A stretch of DNA of 60,098 bases from Spirochaetaceae bacterium (lineage in GTDB: Bacteria; Spirochaetota; Spirochaetia; DSM-27196; SLAA01): positions 1 to 60,098 of the forward strand of contig PUPD01000227.1 in the NCBI GenBank assembly GCA_003552985.1, in the 5' to 3' direction. The translations under genes were made by a program, and so were the position numbers. Each line of letters begins with the position of its first letter. Within the stretch, counting starts at the first letter, position 1. The notes beneath the pieces are model-generated. The model had not been told where the DNA came from. It did no database searches and saw only the letters and a program-made list of their open reading frames with translations. Below are positions 1 to 13,593 of the stretch, piece by piece.

Positions 1-118
1 GTATCTTTACTACTTCGAGCTTCAACTTCGACGTAGGGATATCCACCTTCTCGAACCGCGCACGACTACCGTTGCGGATCTTGGTCAGCATATCAGCTAA
101 CGGATCAGATACGCTCAT
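1..118 (-). CDS. rpsH: 30S ribosomal protein S8 (N-terminal part, cut by window edge)
   Basis: The reverse strand from an ATG at 118 reads [20 protein letters not shown], the standard S8 start, and continues in frame to base 1, so about 39 residues are present and the C-terminus lies outside. S8 binds the central domain of 16S rRNA early in 30S assembly and in many bacteria its product represses the spc genes. It follows rpsN by 16 bases as in the usual spc order L14-L24-L5-S14-S8. The fragment is too short for the ORF track. Family identity is clear; nothing can be said about the missing part. Confidence 0.93.
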   Translation of the reverse strand, partial: MSVSDPLADMLTKIRNGSRARFEKVDIPTSKLKLEVVKI

Positions 119-134
119 TACAATTCTCCCTCTA

Positions 135-320
135 CTACCAGCTCGATTTCGTAACGCCGGGAATCAGCCCATCGCTGGCGAGTTTTCTAAAACAGATTCT
201 GCACATCTGAAACTTGCGCATATAGCCTCGTGGCCGACCGCAAATGCGGCAGCGATTGACCTTCCTGGTCGAGAACTTCGGCCTCTTCTGCGCTTTAACG
301 ATCATCGATTTTTTCGCCAT
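135..320 (-). CDS. rpsN: 30S ribosomal protein S14, zinc-binding type Z
   Basis: A complete 61-residue S14 that binds 16S rRNA in the 30S head. Two CxxC pairs (CRIC and CRIC, about residues 24-27 and 40-43) form the zinc ribbon of the short C+ type, as opposed to the roughly 100-residue cysteine-free form. The C-terminus [11 protein letters not shown] is typical. It lies between rplE (12-base gap) and rpsH in the spc order. No second S14 copy is present in this window, so it is probably constitutive. Confidence 0.96.
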   Translation of the reverse strand: MAKKSMIVKAQKRPKFSTRKVNRCRICGRPRGYMRKFQMCRICFRKLASDGLIPGVTKSSW

Positions 321-332
321 GGAATCCTCGCT

Positions 333-908
333 TTACTTGCTAAACGGCACGCCGAACTTCGTCAGCAAGCTCTTCGCTTCCTGATCATTTTCCGCCGTAG
401 TGACGATTGCGATATTTAACCCGCTTATCTGATCAATCTTGTCGTAATCGATCTCCGGGAAGATAATCTGTTCGGTCACTCCCATCGAAAAGTTCCCGTG
501 TCCATCAAACGCGTTAGGGTTGACCCCGCGGAAGTCCTTCACCCGCGGGAGCGCAACGTCAATCAGCCGCCCGAGAAACTCAAACATTCGGTTCCCACGC
601 AGCGTTACTTTCGCGCCGATTTCGTAGCCCTGACGCACCTTGAAGTTTGCGATCGACTTGCGTGCCTTCGTTTTCACCGCCCGCTGCCCGGCTATCAGTG
701 AGAGCTCCTGCACCGCTGAGTCGAGCGCCTTCTTGTTCTGAATAGCCTCGCCAACGCCCATGCTCAGCACGATCTTCTCGAGACGCGGTACCTGCATTGG
801 ACTCTGATACTCGAACTCCCCCATCATCGCCGGTCGTATACTCTCGAGATACATCTTGCGGAGCGGCGGCACATATTCCTGTACCTCGGCTTGCTGCTTT
901 TCCGCCAT
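333..908 (-). CDS. rplE: 50S ribosomal protein L5
   Basis: A 191-residue L5, which binds 5S rRNA and contacts the P-site tRNA and the 30S head in bridge B1b. Family landmarks are [31 protein letters not shown] and FGVPFSK at the C-terminus. The first about 15 residues ([12 protein letters not shown]...) are a slightly longer lead than in E. coli L5. The ATG overlaps the rplX stop (TAATG), so the two genes are translationally coupled. Confidence 0.96.
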   Translation of the reverse strand: MAEKQQAEVQEYVPPLRKMYLESIRPAMMGEFEYQSPMQVPRLEKIVLSMGVGEAIQNKKALDSAVQELSLIAGQRAVKTKARKSIANFKVRQGYEIGAKVTLRGNRMFEFLGRLIDVALPRVKDFRGVNPNAFDGHGNFSMGVTEQIIFPEIDYDKIDQISGLNIAIVTTAENDQEAKSLLTKFGVPFSK

Positions 909-1264
909 TACAACGCCTCTCCAGTCTTGCGCGCAACTCGCACTTTCTTGCCGTTTTCGACTCTGTATCCAATCCGGGTGGCATCGCCGGACTTGGTCAT
1001 GACCGCCACATTCGACACGTGTATCGGCGCTTCAATCTCGACAATACCCCCGCGGTCATTCTGCCTACGCTTCTTCATCGCCTTCTTGACGATGTTCACC
1101 CCTTCCACCAGCACACGGTCCCGCTTGCGGTCCACCCGCAGCACCCGCCCGACTTTTCCTTTGTCCTTGCCGGAGAGAACCTTTACCTGATCCTCTTTGC
1201 GGATCTTGAATCGCTTGCGGTGATGCGCCGGGCTCGCTTGAGCCTTTCTTCTTACGCTTCTCAT
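908..1264 (-). CDS. rplX: 50S ribosomal protein L24
   Basis: A 118-residue L24, an assembly initiator that binds the 5' domain of 23S rRNA. The KOW motif is visible around residues 24-50 ([20 protein letters not shown]), followed by VEGVNIVKK. It carries a basic N-terminal extension ([18 protein letters not shown]) of roughly 18 residues before the usual start. Its stop overlaps the rplE start by two bases. It follows rplN by 11 bases. Confidence 0.95.
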   Translation of the reverse strand: MRSVRRKAQASPAHHRKRFKIRKEDQVKVLSGKDKGKVGRVLRVDRKRDRVLVEGVNIVKKAMKKRRQNDRGGIVEIEAPIHVSNVAVMTKSGDATRIGYRVENGKKVRVARKTGEAL

Positions 1265-1275
1265 CGCGAACCTCC

Positions 1276-1644
1276 TTACAGCACCTCAGGAGCAAGCGAC
1301 ACAATCTTCATATACCCACCCTCGCGGAGCTCGCGAGCGACCGGTCCGAAAATGCGCTTTCCTTTAGGATTGCTCGTCGCATCGAGTATGACGCATGCAT
1401 TGTCGTCAAAACGGATGTAGGTCCCGTCCGACCGGCGATGCTCTTTCCTGCATCGCACTATCACGGCGCGCTCCACATTCCCCTTCTTGACCGGGGCGTT
1501 GGGAATTGCGTTCTTCACCGCCACAACGACCAGATCGCCGATACCGGCAGACTTGCGCTTGCTTCCCCCAAGGACCTTAATGCACTGCACCTTTTTCGCA
1601 CCGCTGTTGTCAGCGACATTCAGATATGAGTTCATCTGTATCAT
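1276..1644 (-). CDS. rplN: 50S ribosomal protein L14
   Basis: A 122-residue L14 with the canonical start [17 protein letters not shown] and end [10 protein letters not shown]14 sits at the base of the L7/L12 stalk side of the subunit interface and makes bridges B5 and B8. Length equals the family norm (122). It lies between rpsQ and rplX in standard spc order, with an 11-base gap to each. Confidence 0.97.
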   Translation of the reverse strand: MIQMNSYLNVADNSGAKKVQCIKVLGGSKRKSAGIGDLVVVAVKNAIPNAPVKKGNVERAVIVRCRKEHRRSDGTYIRFDDNACVILDATSNPKGKRIFGPVARELREGGYMKIVSLAPEVL

Positions 1645-1655
1645 CGTTCACACCT

Positions 1656-1934
1656 CTATTTCGCGCGTTCGACGATTTCCAAAAGGCGCCAGCACTTGTC
1701 TTTGCTGATCGGACGAGCTTCCTCCACTCGCACCCGGTCACCAACCCGTGCATCGTTACTCGCATCGTGAGCCTTCACCTTCCTGGTACTGGTCACGTAC
1801 TTCTTATACAGCCGATGTACGGCGCGTTTGGTAATCGCAACGACTATTGTTTTGTCCATCTTGTCGCTGACTACAACGCCGGTAAACACCCGCTTTCGCC
1901 TTGCTTTCGTTTGCGCGCTCGTCTGCGTTTCCAC
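1656..1934 (-). CDS. rpsQ: 30S ribosomal protein S17
   Basis: A 92-residue S17 with the OB-fold core around RKRVFTGVVVSDKMDKTIVV and the motif GDRVRVEEARPISKDKCW. It binds 16S rRNA helices 7 and 11 early in assembly. The start is a GTG (codon reads GTG GAA ACG) supported by an AGGAG seven bases upstream. It follows rpmC by nine bases. Confidence 0.96.
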   Translation of the reverse strand: METQTSAQTKARRKRVFTGVVVSDKMDKTIVVAITKRAVHRLYKKYVTSTRKVKAHDASNDARVGDRVRVEEARPISKDKCWRLLEIVERAK

Positions 1935-1943
1935 GAGAAACTC

Positions 1944-2147
1944 CTACTCTCCCTGCTGCGTAACTTCAGGGTGGTTATAAATTAGCGTATTCAACCGCGC
2001 AATCTGCCGCCGCAATGTACGCTTCTCCAACTGATTGTCTACGTGTCCGATGACCATATTGAACCGTACGTCGAGGTAGCGCTTCTTCAGCTCTTCGCGT
2101 TTGACGACCAGTTCCTCAAAGGTCAGGTCTTTGAACGAGTTCCTCAT
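1944..2147 (-). CDS. rpmC: 50S ribosomal protein L29
   Basis: The track ORF begins upstream inside rplP. The real start is the ATG at 2147 (MRNSFKDLTFEEL), one base after the rplP TAG, giving 67 residues, the usual L29 size. The two-helix fold is visible as LVVKREELKKRYLDVRFN followed by QLEKRTLRRQIARLNTLI. L29 lies at the peptide exit tunnel beside L23 and helps form the docking site for trigger factor and SRP. Confidence 0.95.
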   Translation of the reverse strand: MRNSFKDLTFEELVVKREELKKRYLDVRFNMVIGHVDNQLEKRTLRRQIARLNTLIYNHPEVTQQGE

Positions 2148-2148
2148 C

Positions 2149-2571
2149 CTACGCCCCCTCCCACGAGACCACCTTCGCACGAATCGGCAACTTGCTGGCG
2201 GCAAGCCGCAGCGCGTCATGCGCAAGCTTCTCATTGACACCGGACAACTCGAACATCACGCTTCCGGCCCGTGCAGCCGCCACCCAGTGCTCCGGACTAC
2301 CCTTGCCCTTACCCATCCGGGTCTCAGCCGGCTTCTTGGTATAGGGAATATCCGGGAACAGCCGGATCCACACCTTCCCGCCGCGCTTGATATGACGCGT
2401 CATGGCGATACGGGCCGCCTCTATCTGGCGCGCGGTGATCCAGCTCGACTCCAATGCCACAAGGCCGTACTCACCGAACGAAATCCGATTCCCGCGTCCG
2501 GCCTTGCGACCGAGTGTTGTTCCAATCTTGCGTTGCCGTTTCCTGTATCGTACGCGTTTAGGACTCAGCAT
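2149..2571 (-). CDS. rplP: 50S ribosomal protein L16
   Basis: A 140-residue L16, which contacts the A-site tRNA elbow and 23S rRNA near the peptidyl transferase centre. Landmarks are [15 protein letters not shown], the [11 protein letters not shown] block and [12 protein letters not shown]. The Arg equivalent to the hydroxylated residue of E. coli L16 lies in the segment [10 protein letters not shown]-type region here read as [11 protein letters not shown]. One base separates its stop from rpmC, implying coupled translation. Confidence 0.96.
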   Translation of the reverse strand: MLSPKRVRYRKRQRKIGTTLGRKAGRGNRISFGEYGLVALESSWITARQIEAARIAMTRHIKRGGKVWIRLFPDIPYTKKPAETRMGKGKGSPEHWVAAARAGSVMFELSGVNEKLAHDALRLAASKLPIRAKVVSWEGA

Positions 2572-2574
2572 TGT

Positions 2575-3276
2575 CTAGCTCCTCGTATCGGCCCGCTCAC
2601 GCTGTCGACGCACCAGCGCACCAGCATCTTCTTTGCGGCTGTACTTCAGCACCTCGCCGTGGAACGCCCACACCTTGACACCGATGGTACCGAACGTCGT
2701 CTTCGCTTCGGCGAAACCGTACTCGATATTTGCCCGCAAGGTATGCAGCGGCACCCGGCCTTCACGCTGCGTCTCGGTCCGCGACATCTCGGCGCCGCCG
2801 AGCCGTCCCGACACCTTGATCTTGATTCCCTGCATGCCGGTCTTCATCGCGCCGGCAACCGCCATCTTCAGCGTTCGCCGAAACGAGGCACGAGAGCGCA
2901 GCTGCCGGGCAACGTTCAGCGCGATCAACTGCGCGTTTGTCTCCGGGCGCTTGATTTCCTTTATCTTTATCTGCAGCTTCTTGCCTACCGCCTTCTGCAG
3001 CTTCTGGCCGATCTTCTCGATATTCGCACCACGCGTGCCGATGATTACTCCCGGACGCGAGGTATGAATCACCAATGTCACCCTTTGCGGATGGCGAATG
3101 ATCTCCACCTCCGCAAGCTCGGCGTTACGGGTCTCCGGCAGCGTGTCCAACAACCTTCGCAGCCGCAGATCTTCGTGCAACGTATCGGCGTACTCCCGAG
3201 GGTCCACATACCATTTCGACCGCCAGGTTTTGTTGATCCCTAATCGAATGCCTATCGGATTTACCTTCTGTCCCAC
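2575..3276 (-). CDS. rpsC: 30S ribosomal protein S3
   Basis: A 233-residue S3 lining the mRNA entry channel of the 30S subunit. It starts with [14 protein letters not shown], has the type II KH domain with the RNA-binding loop [14 protein letters not shown] (about residues 76-89), and the C-terminal domain [12 protein letters not shown]. The three-base gap to rplP and single-base gap from rplV are typical of the S10 cluster. Confidence 0.97.
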   Translation of the reverse strand: MGQKVNPIGIRLGINKTWRSKWYVDPREYADTLHEDLRLRRLLDTLPETRNAELAEVEIIRHPQRVTLVIHTSRPGVIIGTRGANIEKIGQKLQKAVGKKLQIKIKEIKRPETNAQLIALNVARQLRSRASFRRTLKMAVAGAMKTGMQGIKIKVSGRLGGAEMSRTETQREGRVPLHTLRANIEYGFAEAKTTFGTIGVKVWAFHGEVLKYSRKEDAGALVRRQRERADTRS

Positions 3277-3277
3277 G

Positions 3278-3649
3278 TTACTCTCCCGATCTCGCGATCT
3301 CGTCCACCACCGCGGTGATGTGGCTCATCCGCTTATGCAGAATGTCCGCCCGCCCCCGTGCCCGCGGCCACAAGCGCTTCATGCGCGGCCCCTCGTTTAC
3401 CAGCAGCTCCCGGAGGTACAGCATGTCCTCGTCCATCTGTTTGTTCTGAGCAAGCGCATTTGCCGCAGCCGACTCAATTACCTTCCGGAGCACGCGGGCG
3501 CCCTTCTGCGGCGCGTTCTCGAGCACCGAAATCACCTCCGTGTAAGGCTTGTTGCGCACCTTGTCGGCGATCGGACGAAGCTTGAACGGTGAGATCAGTA
3601 TGTAACGCGCATGCGCGCGGTATCCGCTCTTCTCTGCTGTCTTTGCCAT
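3278..3649 (-). CDS. rplV: 50S ribosomal protein L22
   Basis: A 123-residue L22 whose beta-hairpin lines the peptide exit tunnel near the macrolide site. Landmarks are [16 protein letters not shown], the helix [12 protein letters not shown] and the hairpin [27 protein letters not shown]. The first eight or so residues (MAKTAEKS) are a short extension. It follows rpsS by 11 bases. Confidence 0.96.
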   Translation of the reverse strand: MAKTAEKSGYRAHARYILISPFKLRPIADKVRNKPYTEVISVLENAPQKGARVLRKVIESAAANALAQNKQMDEDMLYLRELLVNEGPRMKRLWPRARGRADILHKRMSHITAVVDEIARSGE

Positions 3650-3660
3650 GCTCTCCGCTC

Positions 3661-3945
3661 CTATTTCCGCTTCCCGGCCTTCTTGTCGGAGCCGGCATGC
3701 CCGCGGAAGATACGCGTCGGCGCAAACTCACCCAGCTTATGCCCTACCAGGTTCTCGGTGATGTAAACCGGCACCCAAGTCTTGCCGTTGTACACCGAGA
3801 TGGTGAGCCCGACCATCTCCGGGATGATCGTCGAACAGCGCGAGTAAGTCTTCACCATCTTGCGGTCGCCGCTTTTGTTCATCTGCACGACCTTGGAGTA
3901 CAGACTCTTTTCGATAAACGGACCTTTCTTAATCGATCTCGACAC
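3661..3945 (-). CDS. rpsS: 30S ribosomal protein S19
   Basis: A 94-residue S19 that pairs with S13 in the 30S head. The start [15 protein letters not shown] is canonical; the codon is GTG with AGGAG about eight bases upstream. The core [23 protein letters not shown] and [12 protein letters not shown] are family signatures. It sits between rplB and rplV as in the standard S10 order. Confidence 0.96.
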   Translation of the reverse strand: MSRSIKKGPFIEKSLYSKVVQMNKSGDRKMVKTYSRCSTIIPEMVGLTISVYNGKTWVPVYITENLVGHKLGEFAPTRIFRGHAGSDKKAGKRK

Positions 3946-3955
3946 GAGACTACTC

Positions 3956-4783
3956 CTACCTTCTTCGCTTCACGATATGCTTGTCCGAATACTTCCGCTT
4001 GCGCCGGGTGCGATAGCCCTTGGTCGGCTGCCCCCACGGCGTAACCGGATGACGCCCACCCGACGTACGTCCTTCACCACCGCCATGCGGATGATCGACC
4101 GGGTTCATCACGACGCCCCGAACCTTGGGTCGGCGTCCGAGCCAGCGTGCGCGTCCGGCCTTGCCGAGTGCCACATTCATATGGTCTTCGTTGCCGACGG
4201 CCCCTACCGTCGCGCTGCACCGCTTGAAAACCAGCCGAGTCTCTCCCGACGGCAGCCGCACCGTTACGTAGTCCTTCTCCTTGGCAACCACCGTAGCGCG
4301 CGCCCCGGCCGAACGGGCAAGCTGTCCGCCCTTGCCGTGTTGCAGCTCTACATTGTGCACTACCGTACCCATCGGAATGCGCTCCAGCGGCAACGAGTTC
4401 CCCACCGTCGGGGGCGCGTTCTCGCCGCTCATTACGCGGTCGTTCTCACGCAGGCCCTTGGGCGCCAGAATGTAGCGACGCTCTCCGTCGCGATACTGGA
4501 CCAGCGCCACGTTGGCGCTACGATTCGGGTCATACGCGATGCCGACTACCTTGCCTTCGATTCCGTGCTTGTCACGCCGAAAGTCTATTTCGCGCAGCTT
4601 GCGCTTGTGACGTCCGCCCTTGCGGCGTACACTGATGCGCCCCTGCCCATCGCGGCCCGCACCGAACCCCGTACCTTTGGTCAACGACTTCTCGGGACCG
4701 TCGAGCGTGATCTCATCAAATGTCAAGCCGGTACGAAACCGTGTACCCGGCGTGCGCGGTCTGTATTTCTTCACACCCACCAC
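3956..4783 (-). CDS. rplB: 50S ribosomal protein L2
   Basis: A 275-residue L2, a large 23S rRNA-binding protein needed for subunit association and for peptidyl transferase activity. The conserved C-terminal block [27 protein letters not shown] carries the essential His of the family. The start is GTG (second codon also GTG) preceded by AAAGGAG. It lies eight bases after rplW. Length matches the family norm of about 275. Confidence 0.97.
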   Translation of the reverse strand: MVGVKKYRPRTPGTRFRTGLTFDEITLDGPEKSLTKGTGFGAGRDGQGRISVRRKGGRHKRKLREIDFRRDKHGIEGKVVGIAYDPNRSANVALVQYRDGERRYILAPKGLRENDRVMSGENAPPTVGNSLPLERIPMGTVVHNVELQHGKGGQLARSAGARATVVAKEKDYVTVRLPSGETRLVFKRCSATVGAVGNEDHMNVALGKAGRARWLGRRPKVRGVVMNPVDHPHGGGEGRTSGGRHPVTPWGQPTKGYRTRRKRKYSDKHIVKRRR

Positions 4784-4791
4784 TGACTCCT

Positions 4792-5076
4792 TTACGCGCC
4801 TTCGAACACTTCGATGGTCTCACCCGGGGAGAGCTTCACGATGGCCTTCTTCCAGGTCGCAGTGCGGCCGCTCTTGTAGCGAACTCGCCGCGGTTTACTC
4901 TTGACGGTGCTGATATTGCAGCGCACCGGGTTAACCTTGAACAACTCGCGCACGGCCTCCATCACCTGAATCTTGTTGACTCGGGGGTCGACCTGAAACA
5001 CGTACTTGCTCTCTTCGCGCAAAGCGTTCGTTTTCTCACTTAGCACCGGTCTGATAATCACTTGGTCGGCTCTCAT
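4792..5076 (-). CDS. rplW: 50S ribosomal protein L23
   Basis: The track ORF is extended upstream into rplD. The true start is the ATG at 5076, [19 protein letters not shown], giving 94 residues as expected for L23. L23 at the tunnel exit is the main docking site for trigger factor and SRP. The long loop [22 protein letters not shown] and the end [10 protein letters not shown] are typical. It follows rplD by 14 bases. Confidence 0.95.
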   Translation of the reverse strand: MRADQVIIRPVLSEKTNALREESKYVFQVDPRVNKIQVMEAVRELFKVNPVRCNISTVKSKPRRVRYKSGRTATWKKAIVKLSPGETIEVFEGA

Positions 5077-5090
5077 TGTCTCCAACCTCT

Positions 5091-5744
5091 CTATTTCTTC
5101 CTGGCGTTGCCGTTCTTCCTGGCGTTGCCGTAAAGCTCGGCTAACCCGGCAGCTGCGGATTCCATCAAGATCACACGCTCTGCATAGTACAGGTCGTGAG
5201 CGCACAACCGCTGGTAAGAAAGAAAACGAAGCCATGGAATATTGCGCGCCGCCCGTTTGACCATCGGGTCGTCGTCCTTCATGATCAATACCGTGCGCTT
5301 TCCCTCGCTGATCGGCCCGAGGATTCCGGCCAGGTCCCGGGTCTTACCCGATTCCACCGTGAAGTCCTCGATCACCCGAAGCGCATCTTGTCGCGCCTTC
5401 ATGCTCAGAATCGACTTCAACGCCACACGCTTCATTGTGCGCGGCAGCTTGTATCCGTAATCGCGGACCTGCGGCCCGAACACCACGCCGCCGCCGACCC
5501 AGATGGGTGACGATCGCCGTCCGGCCCTTGCTCGGCCGGTGCCCTTCTGCCGCCATGGTTTGCGCGTGCTGCCCCGAACCTGGCTTCGCGTCTTGGTGGA
5601 AGCGGTCCCCACCCGGGCGTTTGCCAGCTCATTGCGTATCGCGTGATATATTGAGCCCTCACTGACTTCACGGCTGAACACCGCATCATCGAGTGAGATC
5701 GTCTGCTTAGGCTCTCCGTCCACAGAAAGTACTTGTGTATCCAT
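5091..5744 (-). CDS. rplD: 50S ribosomal protein L4
   Basis: L4 binds 23S rRNA domain I and forms the tunnel constriction with L22; in E. coli it also represses the S10 operon. The tunnel loop is visible as STRKPWRQKGTGRARAGRRSSPIWVGGG. The track start is a TTG; the ATG two codons later (5744) has AAAGGG eight bases upstream and gives 217 residues. The C-terminus ends GNARKNGNARKK, the product of an exact 18-bp tandem duplication at the end of the gene. Confidence 0.95.
   Translation of the reverse strand: MDTQVLSVDGEPKQTISLDDAVFSREVSEGSIYHAIRNELANARVGTASTKTRSQVRGSTRKPWRQKGTGRARAGRRSSPIWVGGGVVFGPQVRDYGYKLPRTMKRVALKSILSMKARQDALRVIEDFTVESGKTRDLAGILGPISEGKRTVLIMKDDDPMVKRAARNIPWLRFLSYQRLCAHDLYYAERVILMESAAAGLAELYGNARKNGNARKK
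5095..5130. repeat. 18-bp perfect tandem duplication at the 3' end of rplD
   Basis: The unit ttcttcctggcgttgccg occurs twice back to back with no mismatch (5095-5112 and 5113-5130). It adds six residues to the basic C-terminal tail of L4 without breaking the frame. Confidence 0.9.
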
Positions 5745-5770
5745 CCTCAACGCCCTTTACTACTGCGCCG

Positions 5771-6391
5771 CTACTTCTTCGTCGCGGAGCGGATCTCGAG
5801 ATACCCCCCGCGGCGGCCCGGAACCGCACCGGTGACGAGCATTGCGTTGCGCTCAGGATCAACTCGCACAACTCTCAGATTCTGCACCGTAGCGCGCTCG
5901 CCGCCCATGCGCCCCGGCATCTTGGTTCCCTTGTGAATGCGCGACGGGGTCGCCGCCATCCCGGTTGCCCCGAGCCCACGCTTGAACTTCGACCCATGCG
6001 TCTTGCGCCCGCCGTGAAAACCATGCCGGCGCATCACGCCCTGATACCCTTTCCCTTTCGTGATACCGGCCACGTCGACGAACGCTGCGTTCTCGAGGGA
6101 CTGTACCGTGAGCGTGTCGCCGACGCTGCAGTCCAGATCGAAGTCGCGAAATTCCCGCACATAGCGTTTCGGAGCGACACCATCGGGGTACTGACCCCGC
6201 ACCGGCTTGGTCACCCGGTTCTCTTTCGCGTCGAACGCACCGACCACCACAGCGTTATAACCGTCACGCTCGGCGGTGCGCTGCCCAATCACGACGTTCG
6301 GCTCGACCTCAATCACCGTTACCGGTACCAGCGTGCCGTCGTCATCGAACACCTGCGTCATACCGATCTTTTTTCCGATCAGCCCAATCAT
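5771..6391 (-). CDS. rplC: 50S ribosomal protein L3
   Basis: The track ORF has a false upstream extension; the real start is the ATG at 6391 reading MIGLIGKKIGMTQVFDDDG, giving 206 residues. L3 reaches the peptidyl transferase centre with its extended loop, seen here as GKGYQGVMRRHGFHGGRKTHGS, which includes the Gln methylated by PrmB in some bacteria. It lies 67 bases after rpsJ. Confidence 0.96.
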   Translation of the reverse strand: MIGLIGKKIGMTQVFDDDGTLVPVTVIEVEPNVVIGQRTAERDGYNAVVVGAFDAKENRVTKPVRGQYPDGVAPKRYVREFRDFDLDCSVGDTLTVQSLENAAFVDVAGITKGKGYQGVMRRHGFHGGRKTHGSKFKRGLGATGMAATPSRIHKGTKMPGRMGGERATVQNLRVVRVDPERNAMLVTGAVPGRRGGYLEIRSATKK

Positions 6392-6458
6392 TTGCTTCAC
6401 CTCAACTGCCGCTCGAACTCGCCCGAAGCAGACCCGCCCCGGGCACAACAACGGACTG

Positions 6459-6767
6459 CTACTGTTTGATCTCGACGTCAACGCCGGCCGGCAACTCCAG
6501 CTTCATAAGGGAGTCCATGACCGCGGAGCTCGGCTGAATAATATCAATTAGCCGCTTGTGTGTGCGCATCTCGAACTGCTCGCGCGCCTTCTTGTTCACG
6601 TGCGGCGATCGCAGCACCGTAAACTTGTTGATGCGCGTAGGCAACGGGATCGGGCCCGAGACGGTTGCACCCGATTTGTGCACCGTATCGACGATCGCCC
6701 GTGCGCTCTGGTCAATCAGCTCTACGTCGAATCCGCGCAAGCGCACTCGAATCTTGTTGCTCGCCAT
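6459..6767 (-). CDS. rpsJ: 30S ribosomal protein S10 (NusE)
   Basis: A 102-residue S10 starting [20 protein letters not shown] at the ATG at 6767, with GGAGG eight bases upstream; the longer track start lies inside a terminator-like hairpin and is rejected. S10 is a 30S head protein and, as NusE, links NusG to the ribosome. It is the first gene of the S10 group here and is separated from tuf by 56 bases that contain a hairpin and T-run. Confidence 0.96.
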   Translation of the reverse strand: MASNKIRVRLRGFDVELIDQSARAIVDTVHKSGATVSGPIPLPTRINKFTVLRSPHVNKKAREQFEMRTHKRLIDIIQPSSAVMDSLMKLELPAGVDVEIKQ

Positions 6768-6776
6768 CGTTCCTCC

Positions 6777-6813
6777 AAAAAAGCGGAGCCCGGCCGCGAA
6801 CGGCAAGGCCCGC
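6777..6813 (-). terminator. UUCG-tetraloop hairpin plus T6 between tuf and rpsJ (terminator or attenuator)
   Basis: The minus strand reads a GCGGGCC arm, an inner GCCG-TTCG-CGGC hairpin, then GGCTCCGC, directly followed by TTTTTT. The outer stem has one bulged T. This is a textbook intrinsic-terminator shape with a hyperstable UUCG loop. The T-run ends next to the GGAGG of rpsJ. Because no separate promoter for rpsJ is obvious after it, partial termination (attenuation of the S10 group) is the likelier role. Confidence 0.75.
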
Positions 6814-6823
6814 TATCCCGGTC

Positions 6824-8014
6824 TTAGTCGACAATATCGATGACCTGACCGCTGGCAACGGTCCGGCCGCCCTCACGGATGGCGAAACGCAGCCCCTTCT
6901 CCATCGCGATGGGATGAATAAGCTCTGCCTCGATCTCAGTGTTATCGCCGGGCATCACCATCTCTTTTCCTTCCGGCAGCATGACCGTCCCGGTAATGTC
7001 GGTGGTACGGAAATAGAACTGGGGCCGATAACCGGTGAAGAACGGCGAATGACGACCACCCTCTTCCTTGCTCAGGCAGTAGATCGTACCTTTGAACTTC
7101 ACGTGCGGCGTGATCGAGCCCGGCTTCGCAAGCACCTGACCCCGCTGCACATCGTTCTTATCTATTCCGCGCAGCAGGGCGCCGATATTGTCGCCGGCCT
7201 CGCCTTGATCGAGCAGCTTATTGAACATCTCAACGCCGGTGCAGGTGGTCTGCTGGGTATCGCGAATACCAACGATCTCGACCTTGTCGTTGACCTTCAA
7301 CACACCGCGCTCGATTCGGCCGGTGACAACCGTACCACGACCCTGAATCGAGAAGATGTCCTCGATCGGCATCAGGAAGTCCTTGTCTTTGGCCCGCTCC
7401 GGGATCGGGAAGTACTCGTCCATCGCGTTCAACAGATCAACGACGCACTTGGTCTGCTCGTCGTCATCCGGATTCATCATCGCGTCGTACGCGCTGCCGC
7501 GCACAACCGGAACCTCATCGCCCGGGAACCCGTACGAGTTGAGGATGTCACGCATCTCTTCTTCAACGAGATCGATGAGGTCGGGATCGTCGACCTGATC
7601 GGTCTTATTGATAAATACGATCAACGCCGGAACGTCCACCTGCCGCGCGAGCAGAATATGCTCTTTAGTCTGCGACATCGGACCGTCGGTGGCGGACACT
7701 ACAACCACCGCACCGTCCATCTGCGCCGCGCCGGTAATCATGTTCTTGATGTAGTCGGCATGTCCGGGGCAGTCGACGTGGGCGTAATGCCGGTTTGCGC
7801 TCTGATACTCGACATGGCGTGTGTTGATCGTAATACCGCGCGCCTTCTCCTCCGGAGCATTGTCGATATCCTCATACTTCATCACTTTGCCGCCGGTAGT
7901 CTTAGCCGACAGCATGGTGATCGCCGCCGTCAACGTCGTCTTGCCGTGGTCAACATGACCGATGGTGCCGACGTTAATATGCGGTTTCGTCCTCTCAAAT
8001 TTTGCCTTTGCCAT
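6824..8014 (-). CDS. tuf: Translation elongation factor Tu
   Basis: A 396-residue EF-Tu, the GTPase that delivers aminoacyl-tRNA to the ribosome. The G motifs are all present: GHVDHGKT near residue 19, DCPGHADY near 81 and NKTD near 136, followed by domains 2 and 3 ending [17 protein letters not shown]. It has its own promoter 160-190 bases upstream and a strong GGAGG site. It lies between rpsG and rpsJ; fusA, which normally sits between rpsG and tuf, is missing. Confidence 0.98.
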   Translation of the reverse strand: MAKAKFERTKPHINVGTIGHVDHGKTTLTAAITMLSAKTTGGKVMKYEDIDNAPEEKARGITINTRHVEYQSANRHYAHVDCPGHADYIKNMITGAAQMDGAVVVVSATDGPMSQTKEHILLARQVDVPALIVFINKTDQVDDPDLIDLVEEEMRDILNSYGFPGDEVPVVRGSAYDAMMNPDDDEQTKCVVDLLNAMDEYFPIPERAKDKDFLMPIEDIFSIQGRGTVVTGRIERGVLKVNDKVEIVGIRDTQQTTCTGVEMFNKLLDQGEAGDNIGALLRGIDKNDVQRGQVLAKPGSITPHVKFKGTIYCLSKEEGGRHSPFFTGYRPQFYFRTTDITGTVMLPEGKEMVMPGDNTEIEAELIHPIAMEKGLRFAIREGGRTVASGQVIDIVD

Positions 8015-8364
8015 TACGTCCTCCTTGCGGCATCGTAACTACAGTTGATCAGAATTATCTGCGTTGCTACTGACTGCCCGTGCGACAGCCTGTCGGCACA
8101 CGGATCAGTTGCACCTGGTTTCTACATCTCACAGCGCTTCGACGAAGCGAACCACTGCTGCTGTGTGGGAGTGCGGATTCTAATTCGGAGCAGCCCTTCT
8201 GTCAAGGACATGCGATAAGAGTGGAGTCTTGCAACTATGACTGCAAGCGTACTCGCAGCCGGCCACCTTACCACCCCGTATCTCCGACAACAGCGATACA
8301 GTCTGGATGATCGGTTTGGCACTATACGATCAAGCCGGCAACCCTTGCGCGTACGGCTCAGGCG
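8015..8364 (-). other. 350-base spacer between rpsG and tuf
   Basis: No coding region is supported here. The spacer holds a near-consensus promoter for tuf (8177-8205) and a 5' untranslated region of about 150 bases. I see no clear hairpin with a T-run after rpsG. This is the position where fusA is found in most bacteria. Confidence 0.7.
8177..8205 (-). promoter_or_regulatory. Sigma70-type promoter for tuf
   Basis: On the minus strand TTGACA (8200-8205) and TAGAAT (8177-8182) are separated by exactly 17 bases. It points at tuf and predicts a leader of about 155 bases. Confidence 0.8.
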
Positions 8365-8862
<498 letters not shown>

Positions 8863-9237
8863 TTACGCCTTCGGGCGCTTCGTACCGTACTTCGAGCGCG
8901 CTTTGCGTCGATCATCGACACCCAGGGTGTCCTTAGCGCCGCGCACGATGTGGTAACGCACACCCGGAAGGTCCTTCACACGGCCGCCGCGCAGCAGCAC
9001 AACCGAGTGCTCCTGCAGATTGTGCCCGATTCCCGGGATATAGGCGGTCGCCTCAATTCCGTTCGTCAACCGCACACGCGCGACTTTGCGGAGCGCCGAG
9101 TTCGGTTTTTTAGGGGTAATCGTCATCACACGCGTACAAACCCCCCGCTTCTGCGGACACGCCTGCAGCGCCGGTGATTTCGTTTTGCGCGTTATAGTCT
9201 TGCGACCCTTGCGGATCAACTGATTAATTGTAGGCAT
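8863..9237 (-). CDS. rpsL: 30S ribosomal protein S12
   Basis: A 124-residue S12, a decoding-centre protein. The streptomycin-relevant sites are the sensitive type: the Lys in [11 protein letters not shown] and the Lys in [14 protein letters not shown], and the Asp that is methylthiolated by RimO in other bacteria is present in the latter motif. It follows rpoC by 85 bases that hold a promoter. Confidence 0.97.
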   Translation of the reverse strand: MPTINQLIRKGRKTITRKTKSPALQACPQKRGVCTRVMTITPKKPNSALRKVARVRLTNGIEATAYIPGIGHNLQEHSVVLLRGGRVKDLPGVRYHIVRGAKDTLGVDDRRKARSKYGTKRPKA

Positions 9238-9297
9238 AACAGTTAGTTACAACTCCTCGGTGTCTATTCCAACGCTTCGTCTGCTCGGTGAGCCCGT

Positions 9298-9322
9298 ACT
9301 GTACCAAGCACCTGCAAAAAAG

Positions 9323-9326
<4 letters not shown>
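9298..9326 (-). promoter_or_regulatory. Sigma70-type promoter for rpsL-rpsG, overlapping the rpoC stop
   Basis: TTGACT (9321-9326) and TACAGT (9298-9303) are 17 bases apart on the minus strand. The -35 hexamer contains the rpoC TGA stop codon, so the ribosomal genes can be transcribed independently of rpoBC. Confidence 0.7.
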
Positions 9327-13552
<4,226 letters not shown>

Positions 13553-13593
13553 CAATTTGGGGCCTCCTGAAACGAAGCATCCGGGCCGGTCTC

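Noticed and set aside
6779-6806. Longer N-termini offered by the track for rpsJ, rplC, rplW, rpmC, rplL and rpmG
   Set aside because: The extensions overlap terminators, promoters or upstream genes and are not found in these families; internal ATGs with good ribosome-binding sites match the known N-termini.
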